A stretch of DNA of 53,724 nt from CAZJUO01 sp964549245 (GTDB lineage: Bacteria > Patescibacteriota > Patescibacteriia > UBA10025 > JAHIVO01), in NCBI GenBank assembly GCA_964549245.1, contig CAZJUO010000002.1:1-53724 (forward strand), written 5' to 3'. A program made the position numbers and the translations under genes. Below are positions 15,524 to 22,796 of this stretch, piece after piece (within the stretch, counting starts at the first letter, position 1; each line of letters opens with the position of its first letter). Under the pieces are notes generated by a model, which searched no databases, had not been told where the DNA came from, and saw nothing but the letters and a program-made list of their open reading frames with translations.

Positions 15524-16456
15524 TTATTCACGTAGTTTTTTACCAGTCAGCTCTAAAAATACGTCTTCCAAATTGGATGAAATTACTTCCAAATCCTGCA
15601 TAAAAACGTTATTTGTTTCAGCCCATTTATATAGTTTGGGCAGTGCTTCATTGCTCTTGGTAACTTGGAGATGGTAGATGTGATTTGGTTTTTTGTCTAC
15701 TTTTAGAATTCCTTCAACTTGTTCTAAAGAATTTACGGAAAGTTGGTCTTCGGTATGGAAATAAATACGAGCAGAAGATTGTAGCTTTCTGACTAGGTTT
15801 TTGGGCGTGTCAATGGCGATAATTTTCCCTTGGTCCATAATACCAACCCGATCGCATAAATACTCGGCCTCTTCCATATAGTGGGTTGTCAGAATAATGG
15901 TTTTGCCCTGTTCATTTATTTTTTTAATAAAACCCCACATATGGTGCCTGGCTTGCGGGTCAAGCCCGGTAGTTGGTTCGTCAAGAAATACAATTTCCGG
16001 GTCATTAACCAGGGCGGCACAGATAGAGAAACGCTGTTGTTGGCCGCCGGATAATTGCTTGATCATAGCTTTCCTCTTGGAATTTAAGCCGACAATTTCC
16101 AATAGTTTGTCCGCCTCCACGGAAGTTTTGTAAAATGTTCCGAAGAGCGCCAGTATTTCCCCTAAGCGCAAATATTCATAGTAAGCCGAAGACTGTAGCT
16201 GGATACCAATGAGGTTTTTTACTTGTTCGAGGTTTTTTTGCGTGCTGATGTTTTTAATCAACGTTTCGCCGCTGGTTGGTTCTTGCAAACCCTCGATGAT
16301 TTCCAGCGTGGTGGTTTTGCCAGCGCCATTAGGGCCCAGCAAGCCGAAGATTTCTCCTTTATCCACTGAAAAAGAGGTATCGTTGACCGCTATGAGATCG
16401 GATTTGTCTGGTTCTTTGAATTTTTTTGTTAAATTTTTTACTTCGATGACAGGCAT
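15524..16456 (-). CDS. ABC transporter ATPase of a DrrA-type exporter
   Basis: A 310-residue ATPase. Walker A GPNGAGKTT is at 41-49, the signature LSGGQQQR near 135-142, Walker B IVFLDEPTTGLDP near 154-166, and the switch His in ILTTHYMEEAEYLCDR. The C-terminal 90 residues form the extra domain typical of DrrA/CcmA-type exporter ATPases. It powers the permease encoded immediately downstream. No regulator gene is adjacent, unlike the second exporter at 38544. Confidence 0.92.
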   Translation of the reverse strand: MPVIEVKNLTKKFKEPDKSDLIAVNDTSFSVDKGEIFGLLGPNGAGKTTTLEIIEGLQEPTSGETLIKNISTQKNLEQVKNLIGIQLQSSAYYEYLRLGEILALFGTFYKTSVEADKLLEIVGLNSKRKAMIKQLSGGQQQRFSICAALVNDPEIVFLDEPTTGLDPQARHHMWGFIKKINEQGKTIILTTHYMEEAEYLCDRVGIMDQGKIIAIDTPKNLVRKLQSSARIYFHTEDQLSVNSLEQVEGILKVDKKPNHIYHLQVTKSNEALPKLYKWAETNNVFMQDLEVISSNLEDVFLELTGKKLRE

Positions 16457-16549
16457 ACTATATATTGTAGATTGATTGGTAGTATATCAGAATAATGCAA
16501 TCCAAACAATAGAGCGGTGCAAGTTGTCATTGAGCCATTAATGCACGAT

Positions 16550-16578
16550 TTGTTTTATAAGGGCGGTAACGCTATACT
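16550..16578 (+). promoter_or_regulatory. Promoter of the 71-residue protein gene
   Basis: TTGTTT (16550-16555), 17 bp, TATACT (16573-16578), the same -35 variant as at 10661. The leader is about 25 nt, with weak SD-like AGGAAT before ATG 16608. Confidence 0.5.
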
Positions 16579-16607
16579 AATAATATAATACGTAATATAA
16601 TAGGAAT

Positions 16608-16823
16608 ATGAAAGACAATAAAACACCAGACAAAAACGAAGCCCATAAGGCGTTTGATACGCTTTCCCAAAAGGCCAAGGACATGAAAGAAAAGTTTGAG
16701 GAAATGGATGAGAGCACTAAGAAGAAAGTTATGGCCGGGGTAGGCGGCGCCTTAGCTCTCTTGGCCACTATCGGGTTGGCCAAAAAAATACACCGCAAGA
16801 AAAAGAACAAAGATACGGAATAA
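16608..16823 (+). CDS. Small protein with amphipathic helix and one membrane segment
   Basis: Seventy-one residues. A long charged helix (about 8-40, with KAKDMKEKFEEMDESTKKKV) leads to one short membrane segment VMAGVGGALALLATIGLA (about 41-58) and a very basic tail. No family is recognised. The shape resembles small membrane-tethered helical proteins such as YtxH- or ElaB-like ones, but without a firm match. It has its own promoter and terminator, so it is a genuine single-gene unit. Confidence 0.6.
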   Translation: MKDNKTPDKNEAHKAFDTLSQKAKDMKEKFEEMDESTKKKVMAGVGGALALLATIGLAKKIHRKKKNKDTE

Positions 16824-16833
16824 GGTTTAAAAA

Positions 16834-16859
16834 AGGGTGCTGCGAGAGCGCTCTTTTTT
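16834..16859 (+). terminator. Terminator after the 71-residue protein gene
   Basis: An eight-pair stem AGGGTGCT/AGCGCTCT including two G-T pairs, loop GCGAG, then T6. Confidence 0.7.
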
Positions 16860-16868
16860 AATTGGTTG

Positions 16869-16897
16869 TTGACAGGCAAGCTATTAACGGATAAGCT
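16869..16897 (+). promoter_or_regulatory. Promoter of the zinc-ribbon-like gene
   Basis: TTGACA (16869-16874), 17 bp, TAAGCT (16892-16897), followed by GTAATAAT. The same TAAGCTGTARTAAT block occurs at 19359. Confidence 0.55.
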
Positions 16898-16938
16898 GTA
16901 ATAATTGTTTTTAATGTTCCTTAGAAAAATATAAAACG

Positions 16939-16966
16939 GTCCACCTACGCCAAGGCTACGGCGGAC
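16939..16966 (+). repeat. Palindromic leader hairpin next to the ribosome binding site
   Basis: GTCCACC pairs with GGCGGAC (one A/C mismatch) around a 14-nt middle that itself contains GCC/GGC. The hairpin ends directly before the AAGGAGG site of the gene at 16982. I recall similar GTCCACCTACGCC-type repeats as dispersed elements in CPR genomes; whether this one regulates translation is unknown. Confidence 0.45.
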
Positions 16967-16981
16967 AAGGAGGAAAATAAC

Positions 16982-17368
16982 ATGGCAGAAAAACAAAGCG
17001 CAGTACCGAGTAATGATGCAGGCGCTTCAAGATTCAAGGGTTGCTATATTGTACAGGTGATAACCGCCAAGCAGTTGACCGAGTCCGGGTGCCCGCATTG
17101 TAAAAGTATTTATGGGGTTTCGGACCGGGTTTTTACAATGGACCAGTTGAGCCCTGAACACAAGGTTTGCGAATTTGTTGTGCACCATAAGTGCAGTACA
17201 TGTCAGCGTTCCATAGTAGTGGTTGGTGAGTTGCCGCCGGCAGACTCTATTGAGAGCCTGAAATTGGCTGTGTTTATGGCAGTGAATAACGTTAGTGTCT
17301 TCCAGGTACATAGTGCCCTTAGTAGCGCTTTGTCTAAATCAGCGGTGCGCGGCGGAAAGGCATTTTAA
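16982..17368 (+). CDS. Small protein with two CxxC pairs, possible zinc site
   Basis: A 128-residue cytoplasmic protein. ESGCPHCKSIYG (about 35-46) and HHKCSTCQRS (about 71-80) give four cysteines spaced as a treble-clef or zinc-ribbon, with two His just before the second pair. The remainder is predicted alpha/beta with no known motif. The start is fixed by AAGGAGG 9 nt upstream. It lies alone between a terminator and another terminator/promoter pair. No function can be assigned. Confidence 0.55.
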   Translation: MAEKQSAVPSNDAGASRFKGCYIVQVITAKQLTESGCPHCKSIYGVSDRVFTMDQLSPEHKVCEFVVHHKCSTCQRSIVVVGELPPADSIESLKLAVFMAVNNVSVFQVHSALSSALSKSAVRGGKAF

Positions 17369-17392
17369 TTGTATAACGATTTCTGGCCGTTT

Positions 17393-17416
17393 AAAACAGC
17401 TCCTAAGAGCTGTTTT
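17393..17416 (+). terminator. Terminator before the rpe promoter
   Basis: The perfect 10-bp stem AAAACAGCTC/GAGCTGTTTT with loop CTAA ends four bases before the next TTGACA box. Confidence 0.85.
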
Positions 17417-17420
17417 ATTA

Positions 17421-17448
17421 TTGACAAAAAACAACAGCAGTATAAACT
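17421..17448 (+). promoter_or_regulatory. Promoter of rpe
   Basis: TTGACA (17421-17426), 16 bp, TAAACT (17443-17448). The leader of about 35 nt has GAAGGAG before ATG 17491. Confidence 0.55.
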
Positions 17449-17490
17449 TAGGAAAACAAATAAAGCACTTTAATAAGAAGGAGTAAATTG

Positions 17491-18138
17491 ATGATACAGA
17501 TAATTCCGGCGATTTTATCGGATAATATTTTTGAAATTCAGGGTAAGCTAGAACAGCTTCACGGGCTAAGTGAATGGGTACAATTTGATGTATGCGATGG
17601 AACTTTTGTTAAAAACAGGACTGTAGCAGTGGCTGATTTAGCAAACATACAAACCAAGGCGCGCAAAGAAGTTCATTTAATGGTTGAAGACCCTTTGAAG
17701 TATTTGGATGAATGTCAGTCAATAGGCGCTGAACGGGTGTATGTGCATGTCGAAGCCCTAAAAGATCGTCACAATTTTGCCCAACTCATAAGTTATAGTA
17801 ACCAAAGATCGATGACTATCGGAGTGGCGATAAATCCTGATACGGATTTTGATGTGCTGGGCCCTTGTTTGCGCGTGGTGCATCACGTGCTGGTCATGGG
17901 GGTACAGCCTGGCTGGCAAGGAGCTACCTTTATTCCCAAAGTACTTACTACCGTGAAAAAGCTAGCCGAGTTAGCGCCTCGGATAACCATCGGCATTGAT
18001 GGCGGTATCAAGCTGGGCAATATCCAGTCAGTAGCCCAAGCAGGGGCAGAAAATATCTATGTCGGCAGTGCGTTATTTAAGAATGACAATCCGGCTAAAG
18101 CAATCAAAAAATTTAAAACCAAAATAGCTTGTTTTTAG
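17491..18138 (+). CDS. rpe: Ribulose-phosphate 3-epimerase
   Basis: Interconverts ribulose-5-phosphate and xylulose-5-phosphate in the pentose phosphate pathway. The 215-residue TIM barrel has the family landmarks: IIPAILSDN at the start (catalytic Ser), VQFDVCDGTFVKN with the metal-binding Asp (the usual motif is DVMDGxFVPN), HLMVEDP, VMGVQPGWQGATFIP and GIDGGIK with the second catalytic Asp. The active-site DVMDG Met is Cys here, a mild change. The start at 17491 follows AAGGAG by 8 nt; the codon before it is also ATG but sits closer to the site. The next gene follows after 15 bp and may be co-transcribed. Confidence 0.88.
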   Translation: MIQIIPAILSDNIFEIQGKLEQLHGLSEWVQFDVCDGTFVKNRTVAVADLANIQTKARKEVHLMVEDPLKYLDECQSIGAERVYVHVEALKDRHNFAQLISYSNQRSMTIGVAINPDTDFDVLGPCLRVVHHVLVMGVQPGWQGATFIPKVLTTVKKLAELAPRITIGIDGGIKLGNIQSVAQAGAENIYVGSALFKNDNPAKAIKKFKTKIACF

Positions 18139-18153
18139 ACAAGAGGAGGGTTT

Positions 18154-18537
18154 ATGAAAGAGAATATGCCGGTGGCGGCTCAAGTAGCAGTATTATGCGA
18201 CCAAAAATTACTCCCTAAAATACTGGCGGAGCGGGTAGCCAAGGGCGCTGCGCTGTTGGACGAGCATTTCGGCGGACCGGGGTGGATTGGAAAAGTCGAT
18301 TGGGCTGCATTGGATTTTGTTGGTGTGGTTGATGGCAAGAACAACGATATTTTAGCCCAATTATTTCGCGATCCTTATGCTACTGGAGCTTTATTAGGCG
18401 TTGATAACCAAGAGTCTTATTACGGCTTTCGGCCGCCGTTGCTTGATCAAGGCGAAGCGCTCGTCGAAGCATGGAAAGCCTATATACGTATGCGTTTGAC
18501 CAGCGGAGAAATAGATATTGCGCAGTATCTCGCCTAG
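18154..18537 (+). CDS. Conserved-looking small protein of unknown function, downstream of rpe
   Basis: A 127-residue soluble protein opening with a helix (VAAQVAVLCDQKLLPKILAERVAKGAALL), followed by HFGGPGWIGKVDW and a mixed alpha/beta remainder. I recognise no family. It starts 15 bp after rpe behind a GAGGAGG site and ends just before a strong terminator, so it belongs to the rpe transcript. No enzymatic motif is visible. Confidence 0.5.
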   Translation: MKENMPVAAQVAVLCDQKLLPKILAERVAKGAALLDEHFGGPGWIGKVDWAALDFVGVVDGKNNDILAQLFRDPYATGALLGVDNQESYYGFRPPLLDQGEALVEAWKAYIRMRLTSGEIDIAQYLA

Positions 18538-18550
18538 TTAAAAAAGGCTA

Positions 18551-18585
18551 AACAGCCATTTAATGTACGTGAATGGCTGTTTTTT
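18551..18585 (+). terminator. Terminator of the rpe transcript
   Basis: AACAGCCATT/AATGGCTGTT, 10 bp perfect, followed by T6. Confidence 0.9.
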
Positions 18586-18606
18586 AATTTATTGAACTAT
18601 GGCAAA

Positions 18607-19278
18607 CTATGGCAGGGAATATTTGGCGTGTTCGCGGTAGTGGAGCACATAATCAAGAGCTACCTTGGCAGTTATGACCATGATTGTGAAAATAGTGTTA
18701 AAGCCCACAAAGGTCATAATAAAACCACTGCCAAGCAGAACCAAGTGCATTACGATTACTCGCCCGTAGGGAGCCATCATTGCTTTGCTTGGAGAGGTTT
18801 GCAGGTATTCTTTTTTACCGATAAAGTTGGATTTATATGATATGCCGTGGCTAATGAGCAGAGACAGCGCGAGCGTGAAAAAACCAACTACGGAAAAATC
18901 TATTTGGTTCAATAGTTCCGGAATGGGAGTGCTGGTTCCGAGGGTATTATCGGGGAGGCTAGGCAGGCCGAAAAGAGCCACCACAAAAACGCCATGCACA
19001 ATGGTAAATATCCCAAAATGCATGATAAAAAAAGGTATCATGAAAAATTTTCCCGAACCCTTGATGGGCAGGTTATTAATTTTCGCGGAGGAAGGATTCG
19101 GCGCCTCTGCTTTGGCAATTTTTAGTACCGTGTAAAACCCAATGATAACGTTTTCCATCCAGTAGGCCAGCATAATAGAGAATAAGCTCCAGTCGAACAA
19201 CACAACACTAGCTAGGGCTATACAGTTGGCAATGATCAGGGAATACGCGGACATTTTTTTTGGCACCGAGGGAAGCAT
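18607..19278 (-). CDS. DUF6498-like membrane protein
   Basis: A 223-residue protein with six hydrophobic segments. The opening SAYSLIIANCIALASVVLFDW, then MLAYWMENVIIGFYTVLKI, and the later FFIMHFGIFTIVHGVFV match my memory of DUF6498 proteins, where a WxENxIxG motif is typical. Function is unknown for the family. It is convergent with the gene at 18154 and appears to be a single-gene unit. Confidence 0.6.
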   Translation of the reverse strand: MLPSVPKKMSAYSLIIANCIALASVVLFDWSLFSIMLAYWMENVIIGFYTVLKIAKAEAPNPSSAKINNLPIKGSGKFFMIPFFIMHFGIFTIVHGVFVVALFGLPSLPDNTLGTSTPIPELLNQIDFSVVGFFTLALSLLISHGISYKSNFIGKKEYLQTSPSKAMMAPYGRVIVMHLVLLGSGFIMTFVGFNTIFTIMVITAKVALDYVLHYREHAKYSLP

Positions 19279-19336
19279 GGTTTAATTGTAGCACACCCGA
19301 AAGCATATATGGTAGATATTCATAGGCATTTATTTA

Positions 19337-19364
19337 TTGACAAAAAATAATAATATTGTAAGCT
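19337..19364 (+). promoter_or_regulatory. Promoter of the 162-residue protein gene
   Basis: TTGACA (19337-19342), 16 bp, TAAGCT (19359-19364), then GTAGTAAT. It closely matches the promoter at 16869 downstream of the -10. Confidence 0.55.
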
Positions 19365-19407
19365 GTAGTAATTATCAAGGCAGGATATATCAAAACGCGG
19401 AGGAACC

Positions 19408-19896
19408 ATGAACCTTAAACAAAGAATCAGCCAGTTAAGAGAAACTGGCGATGTAACAGTTGAATTTCGTTTACCGCATAGTACAGCGGGCAGCCCCTAT
19501 GAGATGGCGGAGGAGCCGCCGCCCGATCCAATGGTGGATATCAACGTGGCTCTAGCTCGCGCTACTGAAGATGATCGGTTTGAGCTATTTAAGGAGTTGT
19601 ACCAGCTGTGGGTTAGCTACGCGGCTCATGGTAATAATGCACACCGAGCAGAAGCAGAACAAATATTTGGGCCGCACATGGGCGCGGTCACCAATAATAT
19701 GGTTTATTACCAGTATGGTGAGCAACAGAACGGCGAAGCAATATTCCATATCAGGTGTTGGCTACATATATCGGAGCGGCAGTGCATGCAGGGCGCGTAT
19801 GTGGTTACCGTACGGGGTGTAGCTGCGGTGGTTGAACAGTATTACAAGGCAGCACAAACGATCTTGAGCTGTTCTCATGAAGCAGCCATGGTCTAA
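19408..19896 (+). CDS. Soluble protein of unknown function
   Basis: A 162-residue protein with no signal peptide or membrane segment. The acidic Pro-rich part EMAEEPPPDPMVDINVAL (about 32-49) precedes a helical region (ATEDDRFELFKELYQLWV) and a C-terminal alpha/beta region with CWLHISERQCMQGAYVVTV. No known motif. The start follows GCGGAGGAACC. It has its own promoter and terminator. This initiation style is shared with the unknown genes at 16982 and 18154, which suggests a set of well-translated small cytoplasmic proteins. Confidence 0.5.
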   Translation: MNLKQRISQLRETGDVTVEFRLPHSTAGSPYEMAEEPPPDPMVDINVALARATEDDRFELFKELYQLWVSYAAHGNNAHRAEAEQIFGPHMGAVTNNMVYYQYGEQQNGEAIFHIRCWLHISERQCMQGAYVVTVRGVAAVVEQYYKAAQTILSCSHEAAMV

Positions 19897-19904
19897 ATTT
19901 TTTT

Positions 19905-19933
19905 AAGTCAGAGAATATACCTCTGGCTTTTTT
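19905..19933 (+). terminator. Terminator after the 162-residue protein gene
   Basis: AAGTCAGAG/CTCTGGCTT stem with one G-T pair, loop AATATAC, then T run. Confidence 0.8.
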
Positions 19934-19993
19934 ATTTTGACTTGTTGCTGTTGGCAATGAATACAGGATAAGCGAAGCTTTGGCTATAATACG

Positions 19994-20416
19994 TTATTCA
20001 ATATCGTTTCCAAACCGCCAAAAAAAGGTAGTGATATTGGGATTACCTTCCATATAACCGATGGCACGCTCAAGCTGGAGTTGGGATAAGGTGCTGCTTA
20101 AATTTACTGGAAAGGTATCCTCGCCCGTGTGGTATTTTTTTAAAACCGGCAAAGCCGCTTCATCTCCCAGTTGGCCTAAGGCCCAGGTGGCCGTATTGCG
20201 GTTGCGCATGTTATTGGTTGGATCGTCGAGATAGGCTATCAATGCTGTGACACAACTGCCGCTATATTTGTCTTTAGCCATCTGGCAGGCGTCTTTTACC
20301 CCATAGCCTATGGTGGTTACGCTGATCAGAAAAATCAGCGCCAGGGTCATTAAACTTACCGCACCGCCATAGACTAGTATATCTTTCCATGAAATATTTT
20401 TTAACAAGGTAGGCAT
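19994..20416 (-). CDS. Membrane-anchored HEAT-like repeat protein
   Basis: A 140-residue protein with one N-terminal membrane segment (about 16-36) and a short alpha-helical outer domain. ALIAYLDDPTNNMRNRNTATWALGQLGDEAALPVLKKYH (described, about 60-98) is one clear HEAT/PBS-lyase-like repeat with the usual WALGQLGD turn. It probably mediates protein contact. It begins 2 bp after the Xre regulator stop, so it belongs to the autoregulated Xre/DUF2178 operon. Confidence 0.65.
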   Translation of the reverse strand: MPTLLKNISWKDILVYGGAVSLMTLALIFLISVTTIGYGVKDACQMAKDKYSGSCVTALIAYLDDPTNNMRNRNTATWALGQLGDEAALPVLKKYHTGEDTFPVNLSSTLSQLQLERAIGYMEGNPNITTFFWRFGNDIE

Positions 20417-20418
20417 AG

Positions 20419-20619
20419 TTATTGATACATAAAAATTTGTTCTATTGGTTGATCGAATGTTTTAGAGATTTTTAACGCTAGTCGCAGTGAGGGCACATAC
20501 TTGTTCTGTTCAACAGCGATGATCGTTTGGCGGGTAACGCCCACGGCGCGAGCTAAGTCCTCCTGGGTCATGGAATGCTGGGCACGGAATTGCCTTATTT
20601 TGTTATCGATGGCCGCCAT
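20419..20619 (-). CDS. Xre-family helix-turn-helix regulator
   Basis: A 66-residue DNA-binding protein consisting only of the HTH: KIRQFRAQHSMTQEDLARAVGVTRQTIIAVEQNKYVPSL covers helices 1-4, with TRQTIIAVEQ as the recognition helix. It belongs to the small YozG/YgzD-like group that is usually coupled to a DUF2178 membrane protein. The ATG at 20619 lies inside the DUF2178 gene (17-bp overlap). An in-frame ATG further upstream would add 14 unlikely residues. It most likely binds the palindromes in the promoter at 21020-21054 and represses its own operon. Confidence 0.88.
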   Translation of the reverse strand: MAAIDNKIRQFRAQHSMTQEDLARAVGVTRQTIIAVEQNKYVPSLRLALKISKTFDQPIEQIFMYQ

Positions 20620-20998
20620 GTTTTTTATTAAAGTAATGAAAGAAAATAGCGTATAGGGCAATATTAAAAATCGCCAAATAACTAAAGATTACGCCCAACG
20701 ATTCATTAAATGCGTTTTCTTGATGCTGTCCGGGGAAAATCAGCAAAATTGCAAAGACGCTGAAAATAAGCGTAGTGTATAAATATGTCCAGCGGGCTGC
20801 CTGGCCGCTGATGGTAAGTACGCGTTCGTCAATTATTTCCTGTTTATATTTATTTCGGACCGCGAAGATAAACAGAATGCCGATCAAAAAACCGAAAATA
20901 GCCAAGTACAGATTGTTGATCAAGAAGGCGGCCAATATTATTATCCCAATAGCCAGTAATATCAGCAGACGAATAATAGAAAATTGTTTAAGGCCCAT
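20603..20998 (-). CDS. DUF2178-like membrane protein
   Basis: A 131-residue protein with four membrane segments (about 8-26, 28-45, 72-88, 102-122). The KYKQEIIDERVLTISGQAARWTYLY region between segments 2 and 3 is the typical DUF2178 motif, with DER and a following amphipathic helix. Members are regularly paired with a small Xre regulator, exactly as here. Function is unknown; the pair is sometimes proposed to sense membrane state. It is the first gene of the operon, 28 bp from the operator-promoter region. Confidence 0.75.
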   Translation of the reverse strand: MGLKQFSIIRLLILLAIGIIILAAFLINNLYLAIFGFLIGILFIFAVRNKYKQEIIDERVLTISGQAARWTYLYTTLIFSVFAILLIFPGQHQENAFNESLGVIFSYLAIFNIALYAIFFHYFNKKHGGHR

Positions 20999-21019
20999 AA
21001 TGATAATGTTAAGTATACA

Positions 21020-21054
21020 TTACATAATGTAAAGCATACTTTACATATTGTCAA
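21020..21054 (-). promoter_or_regulatory. Xre-operon promoter with two overlapping palindromic operators
   Basis: On the minus strand TTGACA (21054-21049), 17 bp, TACATT (21031-21026). Between and over these lie ATGTAAAG-4-CTTTACAT (21027-21046) and TTACAT-A-ATGTAA (21020-21032). The palindromes cover the spacer and the -10, the expected place for a repressor. The site belongs to the Xre gene two genes downstream by context. Confidence 0.7.
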
Positions 21055-21133
21055 GCCAAGTTATCCACAGCAGTAAAAAACCCTGTTCAAAAGTTATGTT
21101 GCGTTTCGTGGTTGTTGACCGTATGATATTTAA

Positions 21134-21697
21134 CTAGTTTATAGCTGACAACAATCCTTTAGCTCGTTTTTTTACCGTCGGTCTAGTGTTTTTTATCTGC
21201 CGCTTAAGCCAAGCGATGATAGCTTTATTCCCCTTAATCGTTTCTTTGAAATCAGCCAGCACATTGATGACATGACCAATGATGATAGTGCGGCATTCCG
21301 GCGAGGGTTTACCTTTATTGTAGTAGGTGATTTTTTCTACCCCGAGCAGAGCGTGGAATATTTTATTGCGTAGTCGTGGTTTTTGCCGGGCAATTTTACC
21401 AAGTGCTTTGCTGGCATTACCAGCAGTGATCAGACTGGGATCTTTTGTGTAGGCAATCAGACGCGGCACTAGTTTTGTAATAGTGCCTTTGGCGTCTACC
21501 GCAGCCAGGTTGCCGATAACTATCAATGACGTCCATTTCAGTACGTTATTCTCGCTGTCGAGTAAATTAATAAAGGTTTTAAGTTTTGGGTATAGTTTTC
21601 TGGGATTCTTTTCCGACTGGGCGATAGCCTGCTTAGCGCAGTGGTATTTGACGTGCGGGTTGTCGGATTGGAGATCTTTGAGATTAAGTTGCTTCAT
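21134..21697 (-). CDS. HEAT-repeat protein
   Basis: About 187 residues, all helical. The repeats LQSDNPHVKYHCAKQAIAQSE, LDSENNVLKWTSLIVIGNLA and PSLITAGNASKALGKIA each follow the HEAT/armadillo pattern of paired helices. It should serve as a protein-binding scaffold. The start at 21697 overlaps the upstream DUF3795 gene by 14 bp, so the two are coupled. The partner is unknown. Confidence 0.75.
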   Translation of the reverse strand: MKQLNLKDLQSDNPHVKYHCAKQAIAQSEKNPRKLYPKLKTFINLLDSENNVLKWTSLIVIGNLAAVDAKGTITKLVPRLIAYTKDPSLITAGNASKALGKIARQKPRLRNKIFHALLGVEKITYYNKGKPSPECRTIIIGHVINVLADFKETIKGNKAIIAWLKRQIKNTRPTVKKRAKGLLSAIN

Positions 21698-22094
21698 AGT
21701 ATTTATGATGATGGACGCAATAAATTTTGTCGCCTTTGGTCCAGCGTCGCTGCTCCCGTTTAACAAATCGTCTGATGCCGTGGTCGCGGATGTATTCGAG
21801 GTTGGCGATCATACTCATCTCGTATTTAGTACGGTAGCGTTTGTCCAATTGTTTTAATCTAGCACACGGGAAGGTATCGCACTGGAAGCAGTACTGCCAT
21901 TTGTTTTTTTGCCGTTTGGTACAGGTTTTGATGCGGCAGGTGAGGCAGCTCTTCGCTTTTGCCTTGTCGCTGCCGCGGCATCCAGGACAGGGAATGTTTT
22001 GCCGGTCTGGCAACTTTCCTAGTTTTTTGAAATAAGCCATACAGAGATGGCAGTTCATGCCGCAGGGAGCGATGTGGTATTTAGTGATAGCCAC
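21684..22094 (-). CDS. DUF3795-like cysteine-rich protein
   Basis: A 136-residue protein with about twelve cysteines in CxxxCxxC-type clusters: APCGMNCHLC near the N-terminus, CPGCRG, CLTCRIKTC and CFQCDTFPC. This is the DUF3795 layout, which probably binds zinc or an iron-sulfur cluster. The C-terminal part is a charged helix ending with HHHKYYEAT. It overlaps the HEAT gene downstream and begins just after the DUF1801 gene. Function is not known. Confidence 0.78.
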   Translation of the reverse strand: MAITKYHIAPCGMNCHLCMAYFKKLGKLPDRQNIPCPGCRGSDKAKAKSCLTCRIKTCTKRQKNKWQYCFQCDTFPCARLKQLDKRYRTKYEMSMIANLEYIRDHGIRRFVKREQRRWTKGDKIYCVHHHKYYEAT

Positions 22095-22095
22095 G

Positions 22096-22434
22096 TTAGT
22101 TTATTTTAGTTTTTTTGAGCAGACCAATAACCTCTTTTTCGCTAATAGCTTTCACTGATTTAAATTCCAAGCATTTAAACGTTTTGCCGCCGCCGGAGAG
22201 TTTGGCGTGCTCTGATTTTGGCAAATGCTTTAGTGAAAAACCAAGGTTAACGTGATCTTTCGGCCCGACAATATAAAAGTGACCACTGTAGTAGGGTACA
22301 CCTAACTTAAATTCCTCGACAATCTCCGGATACGTTTTCAAAATTAATTTCCGCAGCTTGTTGCAGATTTGTTTTTGGGGGGAGGGTTGCTTATTGATGT
22401 AGTCAGTGACGGTTTTATTCATAAGGTTAGCCAT
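22096..22434 (-). CDS. DUF1801 (YdhG/SufE-like fold) protein
   Basis: A 112-residue protein. DYINKQPSPQKQICNKLRKLI and EEFKLGVPYYSGHFYIVGPKDHVNLGF are the typical DUF1801 strands, with the conserved FKLGVPYY turn and a C-terminal HAKLSGGGKTFKCLEFKS. Small members of this family are of unknown activity. The ATG at 22434 overlaps the YwbE stop by 8 bp; an alternative ATG lies at 22422, and the first has a slightly better AGGA upstream. Confidence 0.75.
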   Translation of the reverse strand: MANLMNKTVTDYINKQPSPQKQICNKLRKLILKTYPEIVEEFKLGVPYYSGHFYIVGPKDHVNLGFSLKHLPKSEHAKLSGGGKTFKCLEFKSVKAISEKEVIGLLKKTKIN

Positions 22435-22621
22435 TAATTTCCTGTACCCTACCCACTTCGCCCGTAGTCAGGCGCACCTTGATACCATGCGGGTGCGTGG
22501 GCGAATTAGTCAGGATATCCTGGACAATACCGTAGGTTAGTCTGCCGGATCGCTGGTTATGTTTGAGGATAATAGCTACCTCCAAGCCTGGTTTAATGTC
22601 GTCTCGATTTGTTCCGTTCAT
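22427..22621 (-). CDS. ywbE: YwbE family protein
   Basis: Sixty-four residues, full family length. The pattern RDDIKPGLEVAIILKHNQRSGRLTYGIVQDILTNSP (about 6-41), then HPHGIKVRLTTGEVGRVQEI, is the YwbE signature of a small SH3-like beta barrel. It probably binds RNA or DNA; the biochemical role is not established. It overlaps DUF1801 at its 3' end. Confidence 0.85.
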   Translation of the reverse strand: MNGTNRDDIKPGLEVAIILKHNQRSGRLTYGIVQDILTNSPTHPHGIKVRLTTGEVGRVQEING

Positions 22622-22692
22622 GCTATGGTTATTTAGTTACTAATATTTGTCGTGATATATCAATCACCGTCCGTTTCCAAAACCTCGCCTGT

Positions 22693-22728
22693 TTCGCCTT
22701 GCGAAGCACCTCCTGCCTCTGCAAGGCA
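22693..22728. repeat. Tandem small hairpins in the 22622-22980 gap
   Basis: TTCGC-CTT-GCGAA (22693-22705) and TGCCT-CTGCA-AGGCA (22714-22728) are perfect 5-bp stems nine bases apart, in a GC-rich stretch unlike its surroundings. The rest of the gap holds the repeat at 22797 and otherwise AT-rich sequence without a gene. Confidence 0.5.
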
Positions 22729-22796
22729 CGAGCGGGCTGGTGGTGGGCGGGCAATTTCCAAACAAATTCCAATAATTAATATTCAAAAGCTCAAAT

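Noticed and set aside
14346..16456. A lantibiotic or peptide export locus together with the C39-like gene at 47871
   Set aside because: The C39-like protein is 31 kb away, lacks ABC parts, and no precursor peptide was found.
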